A stretch of 64,000 nucleotides of DNA, taken from AP-16 sp036395835 (GTDB lineage: Bacteria; Pseudomonadota; Alphaproteobacteria; Rhizobiales; Xanthobacteraceae). The notes under the pieces were generated by a model. That model made no database searches and was not told the DNA's origin. It saw only the letters and a list, made by a program, of their open reading frames with translations. A program made the translations under genes and the position numbers. Within the stretch, counting starts at the first letter, position 1. Every line of letters starts with the position of its first letter. The stretch covers positions 6,289 through 70,288 of the forward strand of contig DASWCW010000273.1 in assembly GCA_036395835.1 (NCBI GenBank), read 5' to 3'. This document shows positions 7,878 through 16,822 of this stretch, one piece after another.

Positions 7878-8038
7878 GCCGCGCGGCCGCGGTTGGCTTC
7901 ATCCCCCGCACGGCCGCTGGTCCCCGGCCATATTCTCGCTGCCGCAACCGCATTTGCGCGAAACGGATTCGGGATAGACTGCTGCGCCTTGGTCGCCTCG
8001 ATCGCCGATCGAACCTTGAGCAGGATTAAGAGGTCGGT

Positions 8039-8704
8039 TTGTTCCACGCCGCCGCGCCGCCCCACCTGCTCTCGGACTACGGCTATTGGGCGATTGCCGG
8101 AATCGTCGGGCTCGAAGGCCTCGGCATGCCGATTCCGGGCGAGACCACCCTGATCCTCGCCGCCATCTATGCGGGCTCGACCCATCAACTCGACATAAGG
8201 TTGGTCATCGCGGCCGCCGCGGCCGGCTCCGTCGTCGGCAGCGTCGTCGCGTTCTGGATCGGCCGGGAGATCGGCTATCCGATGTTGCTCCGCTACGGCC
8301 ACTACGTCCGCCTGACCGAACGCAAGATCAGGATCGGGCAATATCTGTTTTGGCGTCACGGCGGCAAGATCGTGTTCTTCGGCCGGTTTGTCCCGCTGCT
8401 TCGCATGCTTGCCGCCCTGCTCGCCGGGGCCAATCGCATGTCGTGGCCGCGCTTCCTACTGTTCAATACGGCGGGCAGCATCCTGTGGACCTGCGTGTAC
8501 GGCCTGGGAGCGTATTATCTCGGCCAGGAGGCGAGCCGATGGGCGGCACCGTTCGAGGTCGGTTTGGCAGCGGTGGTGCTGGTCATCATCGTGGGCGGGG
8601 CAATCCTGCTGCGCCGCCGGGAGGCGCATCTGGCCCAGGCGGCGGAACTCGCACTGCCCGGTCCGCTGCAAGACCCCCGCCGCGCGCGATCGGTCGATCG
8701 CTGA
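8039..8704 (+). CDS. DedA family membrane protein
   Basis: The protein has 221 residues and several membrane segments. The DedA/SNARE-associated (VTT) domain is shown by EGLGMPIPGETTLILAA, GREIGYPMLLRYGHYV and FFGRFVPLLRMLAALLAG, the last carrying the conserved Arg. DedA proteins are half-transporters needed for lipid-carrier recycling, membrane energetics and resistance to cationic compounds. A TTG start was accepted because AAGAGG lies 8 nt upstream and the next in-frame ATG would remove conserved sequence. The C-terminus ends in a short basic cytoplasmic tail. Confidence 0.9.
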   Translation: MFHAAAPPHLLSDYGYWAIAGIVGLEGLGMPIPGETTLILAAIYAGSTHQLDIRLVIAAAAAGSVVGSVVAFWIGREIGYPMLLRYGHYVRLTERKIRIGQYLFWRHGGKIVFFGRFVPLLRMLAALLAGANRMSWPRFLLFNTAGSILWTCVYGLGAYYLGQEASRWAAPFEVGLAAVVLVIIVGGAILLRRREAHLAQAAELALPGPLQDPRRARSVDR

Positions 8705-8811
8705 TCATCTGCGAACGCTCGTCCCTCGCATCAGGACCATGGATGTCGTAGCGTTCGGGCCGGACCAGCCGCGCTTGCGACAACCGGCGGGAACCGCGGG
8801 AGGAAATGAAG

Positions 8812-10179
8812 ATGGGCCGGACTCTCATCAAGGGCGGCGCCGTCGTGACCATGGATCGCCGGATCGCGGACCTTCCGGCTGGCGACGTACTGATCGATAA
8901 CGATCGCATCGCGGCGATCGCCCCGCAGATTCCGGCGCCGGACGGTGCGCAAATCATCGACGCTGCCGATTGCATCGTATTGCCGGGACTGATCAACGCC
9001 CATGTCCACACCTGGCAGAGCGCGCTGCGCGGCATCGCCGGCGATTGGACGGTGGCGAAATACATGGCCACCATGCATCGCGGCCTGGCAACGCTGTTCC
9101 GCCCCGAGGACCTCTATATCGCCAACCTGATGGGCGCGCTGAACCAGATTCATTGCGGCTCGACCACACTGGCCGACTGGTGCCACAACAATCCGACCCC
9201 GGAGTATACCGATGCGGCCATCGACGGCTTGGCGGAATCCGGCATCCGCGCCGCATTCCTGCACGGCTCGCCCAAGCCGGACCCGAAGCCCGGACAAAAG
9301 CCCTTCAGCGAAATTCCGATGCCGCGTTCCGAGGTCGAGCGCCTGTGCAAAGGCCGCTTCGCGAGCCGCGATGGGCTGCTCACCTTCGGGCTTGCCATCC
9401 TCGGCCCGTATTACTCGATTTACGAGGTGACGCGGCAGGATGTCGAGCTTGCTCGCGAGTTCGACCTCTTGGCCAGCATGCACGTCGGCGGCGGCGTGCC
9501 GATTGCTGCCGGCGGATTCGAGCGCCTCGCGCGGGAAGGCTTGATTCGCGGCAAGTTCAACGTCGTGCATGGCAATGATTTGTCGGCGCAGGTGATCCGC
9601 GTCGTCACCGATCGCGGCGGCATGTTCACCGTCACGGCCGAGATCGAGCTGCAGATGGGCTACGGCGATCCGCTCACCGGCCAGCTCATCGCGTTGGACT
9701 CGCCGGTCTCGATCGGCTCCGACGTCGAACCGGCGACGCGCGGCGATCTGTTCGCGGCGATGCGCATCACGCTGCAGCACGAGCGCAACCGCCGCACGAT
9801 GGAAATCCTTGCGCAGGCGGGGAGCCGGCCGGAAGCGATCCCGGTCACCTGTCGCCAAGCGCTGGAGTGGGCCACCATCAACGGCGCCAAAATGCTCGGT
9901 CTCGATGACCGCATCGGTTCGCTTGCGCCCGGCAAGCAGGCCGACGTGATCCTATTGCGCGCCGGAGATCTCAACCTGTTTCCGGTCCACGACCCCGTTG
10001 CTTCCGCGGTGATGCAGGGCGGCGTGGCCAATGTCGACACTGTCCTGATTGCCGGCCGTATCGTGAAGCGGGCGGGAAAGCTGCTGTATTCCAACGTCGA
10101 ACAGAAAAAATCCGCGCTGCGGCGCTCCGGCGAGCGAATCCTGAGCGATTTCGGGCTCGAGCCGCAGCGCGCAGCTTGA
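8812..10179 (+). CDS. Metal-dependent amidohydrolase (ATZ/TRZ, cytosine-deaminase-like family)
   Basis: The protein has 455 residues. It hydrolyses a C-N bond, usually deaminating or dechlorinating a heterocycle; the substrate is not readable. Metal ligands are visible as NAHVHTW, SMHVGGG, VHGND and IGSDVEP, with the terminal signature LAPGKQADVILL typical of the superfamily. The start was set at ATG 8812 and not ATG 8806: the strong site GGGAGGAAA abuts the first ATG but is 8 nt from the second. The ribosome site can pair perfectly over nine bases with the small RNA predicted at 44 kb. It is a single gene on its strand. Confidence 0.88.
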   Translation: MGRTLIKGGAVVTMDRRIADLPAGDVLIDNDRIAAIAPQIPAPDGAQIIDAADCIVLPGLINAHVHTWQSALRGIAGDWTVAKYMATMHRGLATLFRPEDLYIANLMGALNQIHCGSTTLADWCHNNPTPEYTDAAIDGLAESGIRAAFLHGSPKPDPKPGQKPFSEIPMPRSEVERLCKGRFASRDGLLTFGLAILGPYYSIYEVTRQDVELAREFDLLASMHVGGGVPIAAGGFERLAREGLIRGKFNVVHGNDLSAQVIRVVTDRGGMFTVTAEIELQMGYGDPLTGQLIALDSPVSIGSDVEPATRGDLFAAMRITLQHERNRRTMEILAQAGSRPEAIPVTCRQALEWATINGAKMLGLDDRIGSLAPGKQADVILLRAGDLNLFPVHDPVASAVMQGGVANVDTVLIAGRIVKRAGKLLYSNVEQKKSALRRSGERILSDFGLEPQRAA

Positions 10180-10300
10180 AGCGAGCGGTTCCTTCCAGGG
10201 TTCGCGATTCAGCTTGGTTCGAACATGCGCCAATTTTTCCCGCTGGGCGGATAGCCTGCGGGTGAATTGGCCGGTATAAAGCCGACCGAATGGGGAAGGG

Positions 10301-10930
10301 ATGACGCGGGTTCCTCGAAGACTTACGGTATGGCTCTGTGCCTGGGGGCTGCTGGCGACCGGGATTCCCGGCGCGCAGGCGCAGCCGCATCGTCCCATGG
10401 GCCTGGAGGCCGATGAATTGCCGCTACCGGAGCAGCCCGGCGTCGTGCCGGATCCGGACGAGGAGCGGCTGCCCGCGGCGTACCAGCGACAGCTGGTGTT
10501 CTTCCGCACCGCGGAGCCGCCCGGAACCATCATCATCAGCACATCCGAACGCTTTCTCTATCTCGTGCAGGGCAATAACCGGGCGCTGCGCTACGGCATC
10601 GGAGTTGGCCGTGACGGCTTCCAATGGTCGGGCCTGCTTCGCATCTCGCGCAAGGCGGAATGGCCCGATTGGATTCCTCCGCCGGAGATGATCGACCGCC
10701 AGCCGTATCTGCCGCGGTTCATGGCCGGGGGGCCGGGCAATCCGCTCGGCGCGCGCGCGCTTTATCTCGGCAACACGGTCTACCGCATCCACGGCACCAA
10801 TCAGCCGCAGACCATCGGGCATGCGGTGTCATCGGGCTGCTTCCGGCTCGTGAACGGCGACGTCGTCGATCTCTACGACCGGGTTCCGGTCGGCACCAAG
10901 GTCATCGTGCGCCAGAATCCGGAATTGTAG
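10301..10930 (+). CDS. L,D-transpeptidase (YkuD/ErfK family), long form
   Basis: The protein has 209 residues. It should cross-link peptidoglycan 3-3 or attach proteins to it. A Sec signal (about 1-28, ending AQAQ) is followed by a Pro/Glu-rich linker and the YkuD domain: strand ERFLYLVQGN, RKAEWPDWIPPPEM, HGTN with His164, and the catalytic motif HAVSSGCFRL with His174, Cys180 and Arg182. GGGAAGG lies ahead of the ATG. It ends 10 bp before the binding-protein gene, so the two may be co-transcribed. Confidence 0.93.
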   Translation: MTRVPRRLTVWLCAWGLLATGIPGAQAQPHRPMGLEADELPLPEQPGVVPDPDEERLPAAYQRQLVFFRTAEPPGTIIISTSERFLYLVQGNNRALRYGIGVGRDGFQWSGLLRISRKAEWPDWIPPPEMIDRQPYLPRFMAGGPGNPLGARALYLGNTVYRIHGTNQPQTIGHAVSSGCFRLVNGDVVDLYDRVPVGTKVIVRQNPEL

Positions 10931-10940
10931 GGCAGGGGCC

Positions 10941-12074
10941 ATGCCGACCGACTTGCCGAAGCCGAGCTTCCCCGCGGTGCTGCCGGGAGCCGCCTGCACT
11001 CGGCTTCCTTTGCCGGCTGCCCCCGGGGCTCGTTTGCTGCGGAGCTTTCGGCCCCGGCTCGTCCTTTGGGCATCTCTCCTCGTCGTGCTTGGATCGGCTC
11101 TAGGGACGGCGGCGCCCGCTGCCGCACAAACGCTCAAGGCTGTCCGGGAAAGAGGCGAGCTTGTCTGCGGCGTAAGCCGTGGCCTGCTCGGCTTCTCCAG
11201 CGTGGACGAGAAGGGCAACTGGAGCGGCTTCGATGTCGATCTGTGCCGCGCCATCGCGGCGGCGATTTTCGAGGATGCGGGCAAGGTAAAATTCGTTCCG
11301 CTCGATGCCGCCACGCGGTTTGCCGCGCTGAAATCCGGCGATATCGACGTGCTCTCGCGCAATTCGACGTGGACGATGTCGCGCGAGACTTCGTTCGGGC
11401 TGATCTTCGCGGCGATCACCTATTACGATGGACAAGGGTTTCTGGTCCGCAAGACGCTCAATGTCGAGTCCGCGCTCGATCTCGACGGAAAGTCGTTTTG
11501 CTTGCAGACCGGAACGACCGGCGAGCTCAATGTCGCCGACTATTTCCGTGCCAACAACATGACCTATTCGCCGGTCGAGTTCGCCAGTCTGGACGAGATC
11601 CTCAAGGCCTATGACAGTGGCCGTTGCGACGTATTCGCCACCGACGTCTCCCAGCTTCATGCGGAGAGGCTCAGGCTCACCAAGCCGGAGGAGCACGTCA
11701 TCCTGCCCGACGTCATCTCCAAGGAACCGCTCGGTCCGGTGGTGCGGCAAGGCGACGACCAGTGGTTCACCATCGTGAAATGGACGCATTTCGCCATGGT
11801 CAATGCCGAAGAGCTCGGGGTCAGCTCCACGACCATCGACCGCGCCCTGAAGTCGGAGAAGCCGGAGGTGAAACGGCTGGTCGGCACGGCGGGAGATTTC
11901 GGCCAGCAGGCGGGGCTGAGCAACGATTGGGCGGCCCGGGTCATCCGGCTGGTCGGCAATTACGGCGAAATATTCGAACGCAATATCGGCACGAAATCGC
12001 CGCTCGGCATTCCGCGCGGCCTCAATCACCTCTGGACCATGGGCGGCATCCAGTACGCTCCGCCGATCCGGTGA
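10941..12074 (+). CDS. AapJ-like amino-acid ABC transporter substrate-binding protein (orphan)
   Basis: The protein has 377 residues. After a long signal region (hydrophobic about 33-57, ending AAAQT) comes a family 3 binding domain: LKAVRERGELVCGVSRGLLGFS, GFDVDLCRAIAAAIF, DAATRFAALKSGDIDVLSRN, and SGRCDVFATDVSQL. These are hallmarks of the general L-amino-acid AapJ/BztA receptors, including the W-T segment typical of this group. No permease or ATPase gene follows, so it must work with components elsewhere or act as a sensor. It is closely linked to the upstream L,D-transpeptidase (10 bp). Confidence 0.88.
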   Translation: MPTDLPKPSFPAVLPGAACTRLPLPAAPGARLLRSFRPRLVLWASLLVVLGSALGTAAPAAAQTLKAVRERGELVCGVSRGLLGFSSVDEKGNWSGFDVDLCRAIAAAIFEDAGKVKFVPLDAATRFAALKSGDIDVLSRNSTWTMSRETSFGLIFAAITYYDGQGFLVRKTLNVESALDLDGKSFCLQTGTTGELNVADYFRANNMTYSPVEFASLDEILKAYDSGRCDVFATDVSQLHAERLRLTKPEEHVILPDVISKEPLGPVVRQGDDQWFTIVKWTHFAMVNAEELGVSSTTIDRALKSEKPEVKRLVGTAGDFGQQAGLSNDWAARVIRLVGNYGEIFERNIGTKSPLGIPRGLNHLWTMGGIQYAPPIR

Positions 12075-12114
12075 CGCTCGGGTGGAAATTCCGGTGCCGG
12101 GCTAGCGTCTGCGC

Positions 12115-12140
12115 GGAACCTCTTCCCCAAAACCGCCGTT
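12115..12140 (+). promoter_or_regulatory. EcfG-type promoter for the penicillin-binding protein operon
   Basis: GGAAC (12115-12119), 17 nt, CGTT (12137-12140), about 65 bp before the ATG at 12205. Confidence 0.8.
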
Positions 12141-12204
12141 TATAAGGATTAATTCACCAGAGCGGGCGCACCCTGCGGGACAGCCCCCTTCCTTTCCGGC
12201 CCCC

Positions 12205-15129
12205 ATGAATGCGATCCTGGTCAAGATTTTCGCCACGGCCCTTGCGCTCAGCCAGGTGACCACCGAGCCGGGAGCGATCAAGACGCAGTTCGACCCGGTG
12301 CGGGACCAAGGGGAAGTGGTGCGGATTCTGCGCGCGGGCTGCGCCCACATCCGCAAGGCCTTCGACATCGAGGACATCAACGTCGATGAGCTCATCACTA
12401 CCGCGATGGACGATCCGCAGGCCTTGGGCGGGGGCATCAAAGCTCTGCATGGACTGAAGTTCGAGGACCTGTTCACGGCATACCGGCAGTTTTGCAAGAA
12501 CGAGGCCGTGGACAATCCATCCGTCGACATCGGCGAGGTCATCGCGTTTTACGACAAGGCGGCGGCCGATCTCCCCGACGAGACCAAGCTCAAGAGCCTA
12601 AAACCTCGCGGGATGAGCGTGGTGCTCGATCGCAGCAAGAACCGTTTCGCCGATTTGGCCGCGCCCGATCAGCGGCGCCTTCCCGTGCCGCTGAGCGATA
12701 TCCCCGAGCTTGTCCGGCGAGCCTTCGTCTCGGCGGAGGACAAGCGTTTTTTCCAGCACAAGGGGATCGACGAGCGGGGGATGGTACGGGCGTTCCTGGG
12801 GAATCTCGCGGAACCCGGACGGCCGCAGGGCGGATCGACCATCACCCAGCAGGTAGCCAAGAATCTGCTGGTCGGAGATGACGTTACCTACGAGCGCAAG
12901 ATCCGCGAGATCCTGGTCGCATCCCGACTCGAGCGCGTGCTCGGCAAGCCGGAGATCCTGACGCTCTATCTCAATTCGATCTATCTCGGTCGCGGATCGT
13001 GGGGCATCGAGATGGCGGCGCGGAGCTATTTCGGCAAGCCCGCCGCCGAGCTTACCCTGGCCGAGTGTGCGCTTCTGGCCGGTCTGACCAAGGGGCCGAA
13101 TTATTTCAGCCCCGACCGCCATCCGGATCGAGCGCGGGAGCGCATGGGCTACGTGCTCAGCAGGATGCAGGAAGACCGCGTGATCGACGCCGAACAGATG
13201 CGGCAGGCGATGGGCACGCCCCCGCCGCAAGTGGTCGCCTACGAACGCGCCCGCCGTGACAGCGGGTTCTACTTCGTCGATCACCTCGGCCGTGAAGCCA
13301 AGACCGCGGCCGGCATCGATATCCTCGCGGGATCGTCGTACACGATTCATTCGACCATTCATGTCGGCCTGCAGCGTGCGACCGAGGCTGCGCTGCAGGA
13401 GGGTCTCGCGGCCTATGAGCTCAAGGCCGGTCGCGCGCGTTTCAGCGGACCCGAGGCGAATCTGGCCGATGCGATCCAGCGCATCGAGCGCGATGCGGCA
13501 AACATGGATCGACGCGAGGCGACGCAGCCGCTGCAACCGCAGACGCCGGCGTGGCAGCAGGCGCTGCAGTCGGCACGTCTGCCGCTCTACGACGTGCACT
13601 GGCCCGCGGCGGTCGTGGTCGCCATGCCGGGCAGCAAGAACGCCGGCGTTCGGGTCGGCTTGGCCGACGGGCGCGTTCTGCCGCTCGCGAGCCCGAACGC
13701 CGCGGTTCGCCGCGCGCTGAAACTCCACGACGTGATCTTTGTGCAAGTGATCGAAGCCAATGGAAAATCGCCGGCGCGGGCGGAACTGCGGGTGCCGCCG
13801 ACGGTCCAGGGCGCCGCCCTGGTGCTCGAGAACAAGACCGGCCGCATCCTCGCCATGGCCGGTGGATTCTCCTATCCGCTGAGCCAGCTCAACCGCACCG
13901 CGCAGATGCGGCGCCAGCCGGGCTCGGCGCTCAAGCCGATCACCTACCTGGCCGCGCTCGAGGCCGGCTTGCAGCCCAATACCCTGGTGCTCGACGAGCC
14001 GATCACGTTTGCGCCGCTCGGAAACGCGGCCTACGCGCGTGAACGCGATTATTGGTCGCCGAGGAATTACGACCGCGGCAGCTCCGGCGTGGTCACGCTG
14101 CGCCGGGCGCTCGAAAATTCGAAGAACCGGGTCACCGCACGGCTGCTCGACGGCGGCATCAAGCGCAGCCCCGAGGAAAGTTTGGATCGTGTCTGCGAGA
14201 TCGCCATGGAGGCCCAGCTCTACGGCGAATGCGTGCGCTATTATCCTTTTGTGCTGGGCGCACAGCCGGTGCGAATGATGGATCTGGCCGCCTTTTACGC
14301 CGCGATTGCCAACGAGGGCGCGCGCCCGTCCCCGCACGCGATCGATTCCATCGAGCAGAACGATTTGGTCGTCTATCGGCACGAGGCTCCGCCGGCATGG
14401 ATCGGCTCCGCCGATCCCGGCACTTTCTATCAGTTGAAGACCATGCTGCAGGGCGTCGTCGAACGCGGCACTGCGCGTCCGATCCGGCAGCTTGCGCCCT
14501 ACGTGGCGGGAAAGACCGGCACTTCGGAGAACGAGAACGATGCCTGGTTCGTCGGGTTTTCCAACGAGGTCACGATTGCGGTGTGGGTGGGCTATGACAA
14601 TGCCGGCAACAAGCGGCGGACGCTCGGCGGCGGCGAGACCGGTGGCAAGGTGGCGGTTCCGATCTTCGAATCGATCATGCAAGCGGTATGGTCGGAATAC
14701 GCGCCGCGCACATTTCTGAGCCCGCCGTCACCCCGGGCGCGTGGTCAGCTCGTCGATCTGCCGGTCGATCTGACCACCGGCAATCGGCTCGCCTCCGGCA
14801 GCCCGAGAGCTTTCGTCGAGCATTTCCACCTCGATCGGCAAGGGCAGCTCGAAGATACGCAGTTCCGTCTGGTTTCCCGCGGCGGGATTTATGCCTATCG
14901 CGACGGCGACATATTCGGCGAAACCGAGCGGCCGTCCGGCTGGACCTATCCGCCGGGCTGGCCCTATGACAACGGCGCCGCTTCGCCGCCGTCGCCCTGG
15001 CGGGTGCCGCCGCGACCGCGGCTGTCGCCCTGGGGCGGATTGTTCGGCGATCCCTACCGGTGGAACGACGCCCGGCCGCGCCCGCGCCGCGTCGATCCCG
15101 ACTATTTCTGGAATCGCCGCGGTTTCTGA
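12205..15129 (+). CDS. Class A penicillin-binding protein (bifunctional transglycosylase/transpeptidase)
   Basis: The protein has 974 residues. It polymerises and cross-links peptidoglycan in the periplasm. A short hydrophobic N-terminus (4-20) exports or anchors it; about 110 residues of unusual sequence follow. The GT51 domain shows SAEDKRFFQHKG (Glu178), GGSTITQQVAKNLL and the EILTLYLNSIYLGRGSWGIE motif. The transpeptidase domain has Ser574/Lys577 (GSALKP), SKN at 639-641 and KTGT at 770-773. The C-terminal ~100 residues are Pro/Arg-rich. The extended N-terminal region and low-complexity tail are unlike standard PBP1a. The stress promoter upstream suggests an emergency wall-synthesis enzyme. 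The ribosome site is weak. The next gene starts 13 bp downstream. Confidence 0.93.
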   Translation: MNAILVKIFATALALSQVTTEPGAIKTQFDPVRDQGEVVRILRAGCAHIRKAFDIEDINVDELITTAMDDPQALGGGIKALHGLKFEDLFTAYRQFCKNEAVDNPSVDIGEVIAFYDKAAADLPDETKLKSLKPRGMSVVLDRSKNRFADLAAPDQRRLPVPLSDIPELVRRAFVSAEDKRFFQHKGIDERGMVRAFLGNLAEPGRPQGGSTITQQVAKNLLVGDDVTYERKIREILVASRLERVLGKPEILTLYLNSIYLGRGSWGIEMAARSYFGKPAAELTLAECALLAGLTKGPNYFSPDRHPDRARERMGYVLSRMQEDRVIDAEQMRQAMGTPPPQVVAYERARRDSGFYFVDHLGREAKTAAGIDILAGSSYTIHSTIHVGLQRATEAALQEGLAAYELKAGRARFSGPEANLADAIQRIERDAANMDRREATQPLQPQTPAWQQALQSARLPLYDVHWPAAVVVAMPGSKNAGVRVGLADGRVLPLASPNAAVRRALKLHDVIFVQVIEANGKSPARAELRVPPTVQGAALVLENKTGRILAMAGGFSYPLSQLNRTAQMRRQPGSALKPITYLAALEAGLQPNTLVLDEPITFAPLGNAAYARERDYWSPRNYDRGSSGVVTLRRALENSKNRVTARLLDGGIKRSPEESLDRVCEIAMEAQLYGECVRYYPFVLGAQPVRMMDLAAFYAAIANEGARPSPHAIDSIEQNDLVVYRHEAPPAWIGSADPGTFYQLKTMLQGVVERGTARPIRQLAPYVAGKTGTSENENDAWFVGFSNEVTIAVWVGYDNAGNKRRTLGGGETGGKVAVPIFESIMQAVWSEYAPRTFLSPPSPRARGQLVDLPVDLTTGNRLASGSPRAFVEHFHLDRQGQLEDTQFRLVSRGGIYAYRDGDIFGETERPSGWTYPPGWPYDNGAASPPSPWRVPPRPRLSPWGGLFGDPYRWNDARPRPRRVDPDYFWNRRGF

Positions 15130-15142
15130 CGGGAGGGCGTGG

Positions 15143-16165
15143 ATGGAGAGATCTCGCGCATTCGCGCCACTGGTCGTGCTCGCGGTTTGCATCGCGCCGG
15201 GTTCGATCGCTCGCGGCGAGGAATTCCGGATCGCGGAAGTGCGCTCGCTCGGCGCGGATGCGTCTGCGCTCCAGCCGCGCACCATTGCGTTCGCCGACCA
15301 CCACGACGAGCCGCTGGCCGATCCCGCTACCGGGCTGATCCGGTTCGAAGACTGGGCGCGGGCGATGCCCATCCAGAAACAATTTCTGAGTCTCTACCCT
15401 AGCTTCATCGAGCCGATGGTCGATCTCACCGAGAACGGGATCACCAAACCCTACAAGGAAAAGCTGCACATGTATGTGGCCGAGGCCCGTTTCGCCTTGT
15501 CCAAGCCTGCGGCATCGATCAATCTCGCTCGTTACGTCACGATTGCGTTCCTCGAGCGCATGGATCCCAAGATCACGCATCGGACGATCGCGGCCGCCGA
15601 TATCGATCCGGCCGCGCAACGCAATCCGGATCGGGAGTGGTGCGAGGCCAAGCCTCGCGTGCTGTGCATCGAGTCGCGCTACGAGCTCGAGGGCAAGCTG
15701 CCTTCCGGTATCCGCGTCGCCAATCAGCTCGTGGATAAAAAAAAGAAAATCGACGATTTCCTGCGGTTCCAGAGCGAGCTGCGTCTGCTCTCGCCCGCGG
15801 AGCTCGATCAGCCGGGGTTGGGGAAGCTCACCGGCATCGGCGCGCCGATCGTCGGCGCGATCGAGCAGAATATTTTTTTCGTCAATCAGGTCATGCAGTT
15901 CGGCAAGTTTTTGGCCTTGCTGCAACCGGATGCGACGGATGCGAGCAAGACCATAGTGAGTGCCTTCATCGCGCTCGCGATCAAGACCAGAGTGATCGAG
16001 AACAAGAACAAATATGCGAACGTGCCGGTGCTTCGCAATCTGGTTCCCGGGCAGGTCCTGCTCGGCAAGAGCTCGTTCAACACCGGCAATTCGCTGAGCG
16101 CCGGACTGCCGAGCTATGCCCGCAACGAGATCAAGTCCGTCGCGGGCATTCTCGATCAGGAATAG
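15143..16165 (+). CDS. Secreted protein of unknown function, partner of the PBP gene
   Basis: The protein has 340 residues. A Sec signal peptide (about 1-24, ending IARGEE) precedes a domain with no motif I recognise. Visible features are an aromatic segment FEDWARAMPIQKQFLSLYPS, a WCEAKPRVLCIES stretch with two cysteines, a lysine run (VDKKKK) and a mostly helical C-terminal half with hydrophobic helices but no clear membrane span. The ATG at 15143 has GGGAGGG upstream; the frame is open much further, but only inside the PBP gene. The 13-bp gap makes co-transcription with the PBP likely, hence also stress control. Confidence 0.75.
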   Translation: MERSRAFAPLVVLAVCIAPGSIARGEEFRIAEVRSLGADASALQPRTIAFADHHDEPLADPATGLIRFEDWARAMPIQKQFLSLYPSFIEPMVDLTENGITKPYKEKLHMYVAEARFALSKPAASINLARYVTIAFLERMDPKITHRTIAAADIDPAAQRNPDREWCEAKPRVLCIESRYELEGKLPSGIRVANQLVDKKKKIDDFLRFQSELRLLSPAELDQPGLGKLTGIGAPIVGAIEQNIFFVNQVMQFGKFLALLQPDATDASKTIVSAFIALAIKTRVIENKNKYANVPVLRNLVPGQVLLGKSSFNTGNSLSAGLPSYARNEIKSVAGILDQE

Positions 16166-16317
16166 GCTTCGGCATCAGCCGGTGCTCCGGGCGAGCGCGC
16201 CCGCGTTAACCATCTCGTTCACGAACACTGCGGACGCGCTTCAACTCGCTCACAACTTGCGGCATATTGGCCATAGATGCGGCGAATGGCCTCGCCGACG
16301 CGTAGTGTCGTTCTCCC

Positions 16318-16809
16318 ATGCGCCGCCTCCTGCTCGTTCTCGCATTTGCGTGCATCGCCACGGGCAGCGCTCGCGCGAACCTGGTCGTCACCATCGACAA
16401 ATCGCAGCAGCGCATGTCCGTCAGAGTCGACGGCGAGGATCGATACAAGTGGCCGATATCCACGGCGCGCGCCGGATACGTCACGCCGAACGGGACCTAC
16501 CATCCCGAGTTCCTGGCGCGCCGATGGTTCTCGCACAAATACTACGGCTCGCCGATGCCCCACGCGATCTTCTTCCACGAGGGCTTCGCCATCCACGGCA
16601 GCTATGAGACTTCCCGGCTGGGCCGTGCGGCGTCGCATGGCTGTGTGCGGCTGCATCCGGAGCACGCGGCGGTGCTGTTCTCGCTGGTGCAGAAGGAGGG
16701 GACCACCAACACCGAGATCGTCGTCACCGGCGCCAATCCGGTCGGGCGGCCTTCGGGACCCTCGCGCCGGCAGTTCTATTTCTACCGCAGCTTCTCCGGC
16801 CGCATCTGA
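16318..16809 (+). CDS. L,D-transpeptidase (YkuD family), short form
   Basis: The protein has 163 residues. A signal peptide (about 1-20, ending SARAN) leads into a minimal YkuD domain: LVVTIDKSQQRMSV, WPISTARAGYVTPNG, HG at 93-94, and the catalytic motif ASHGCVRLHP with His107, Cys109 and Arg111. It would form 3-3 cross-links or tether proteins. It is 152 bp from the PBP operon on the same strand, so this region carries three wall-modifying enzymes. The final residues are Arg/Phe/Tyr-rich. No EcfG-type promoter is seen directly upstream. Confidence 0.93.
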   Translation: MRRLLLVLAFACIATGSARANLVVTIDKSQQRMSVRVDGEDRYKWPISTARAGYVTPNGTYHPEFLARRWFSHKYYGSPMPHAIFFHEGFAIHGSYETSRLGRAASHGCVRLHPEHAAVLFSLVQKEGTTNTEIVVTGANPVGRPSGPSRRQFYFYRSFSGRI

Positions 16810-16822
16810 TCGCCTATCGTCT

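Noticed and set aside
12598..14682. Long minus-strand frame (694 codons) inside the penicillin-binding protein gene
   Set aside because: It has no family motifs and lies wholly antisense to a gene with intact catalytic motifs; long antisense frames are usual at this GC.
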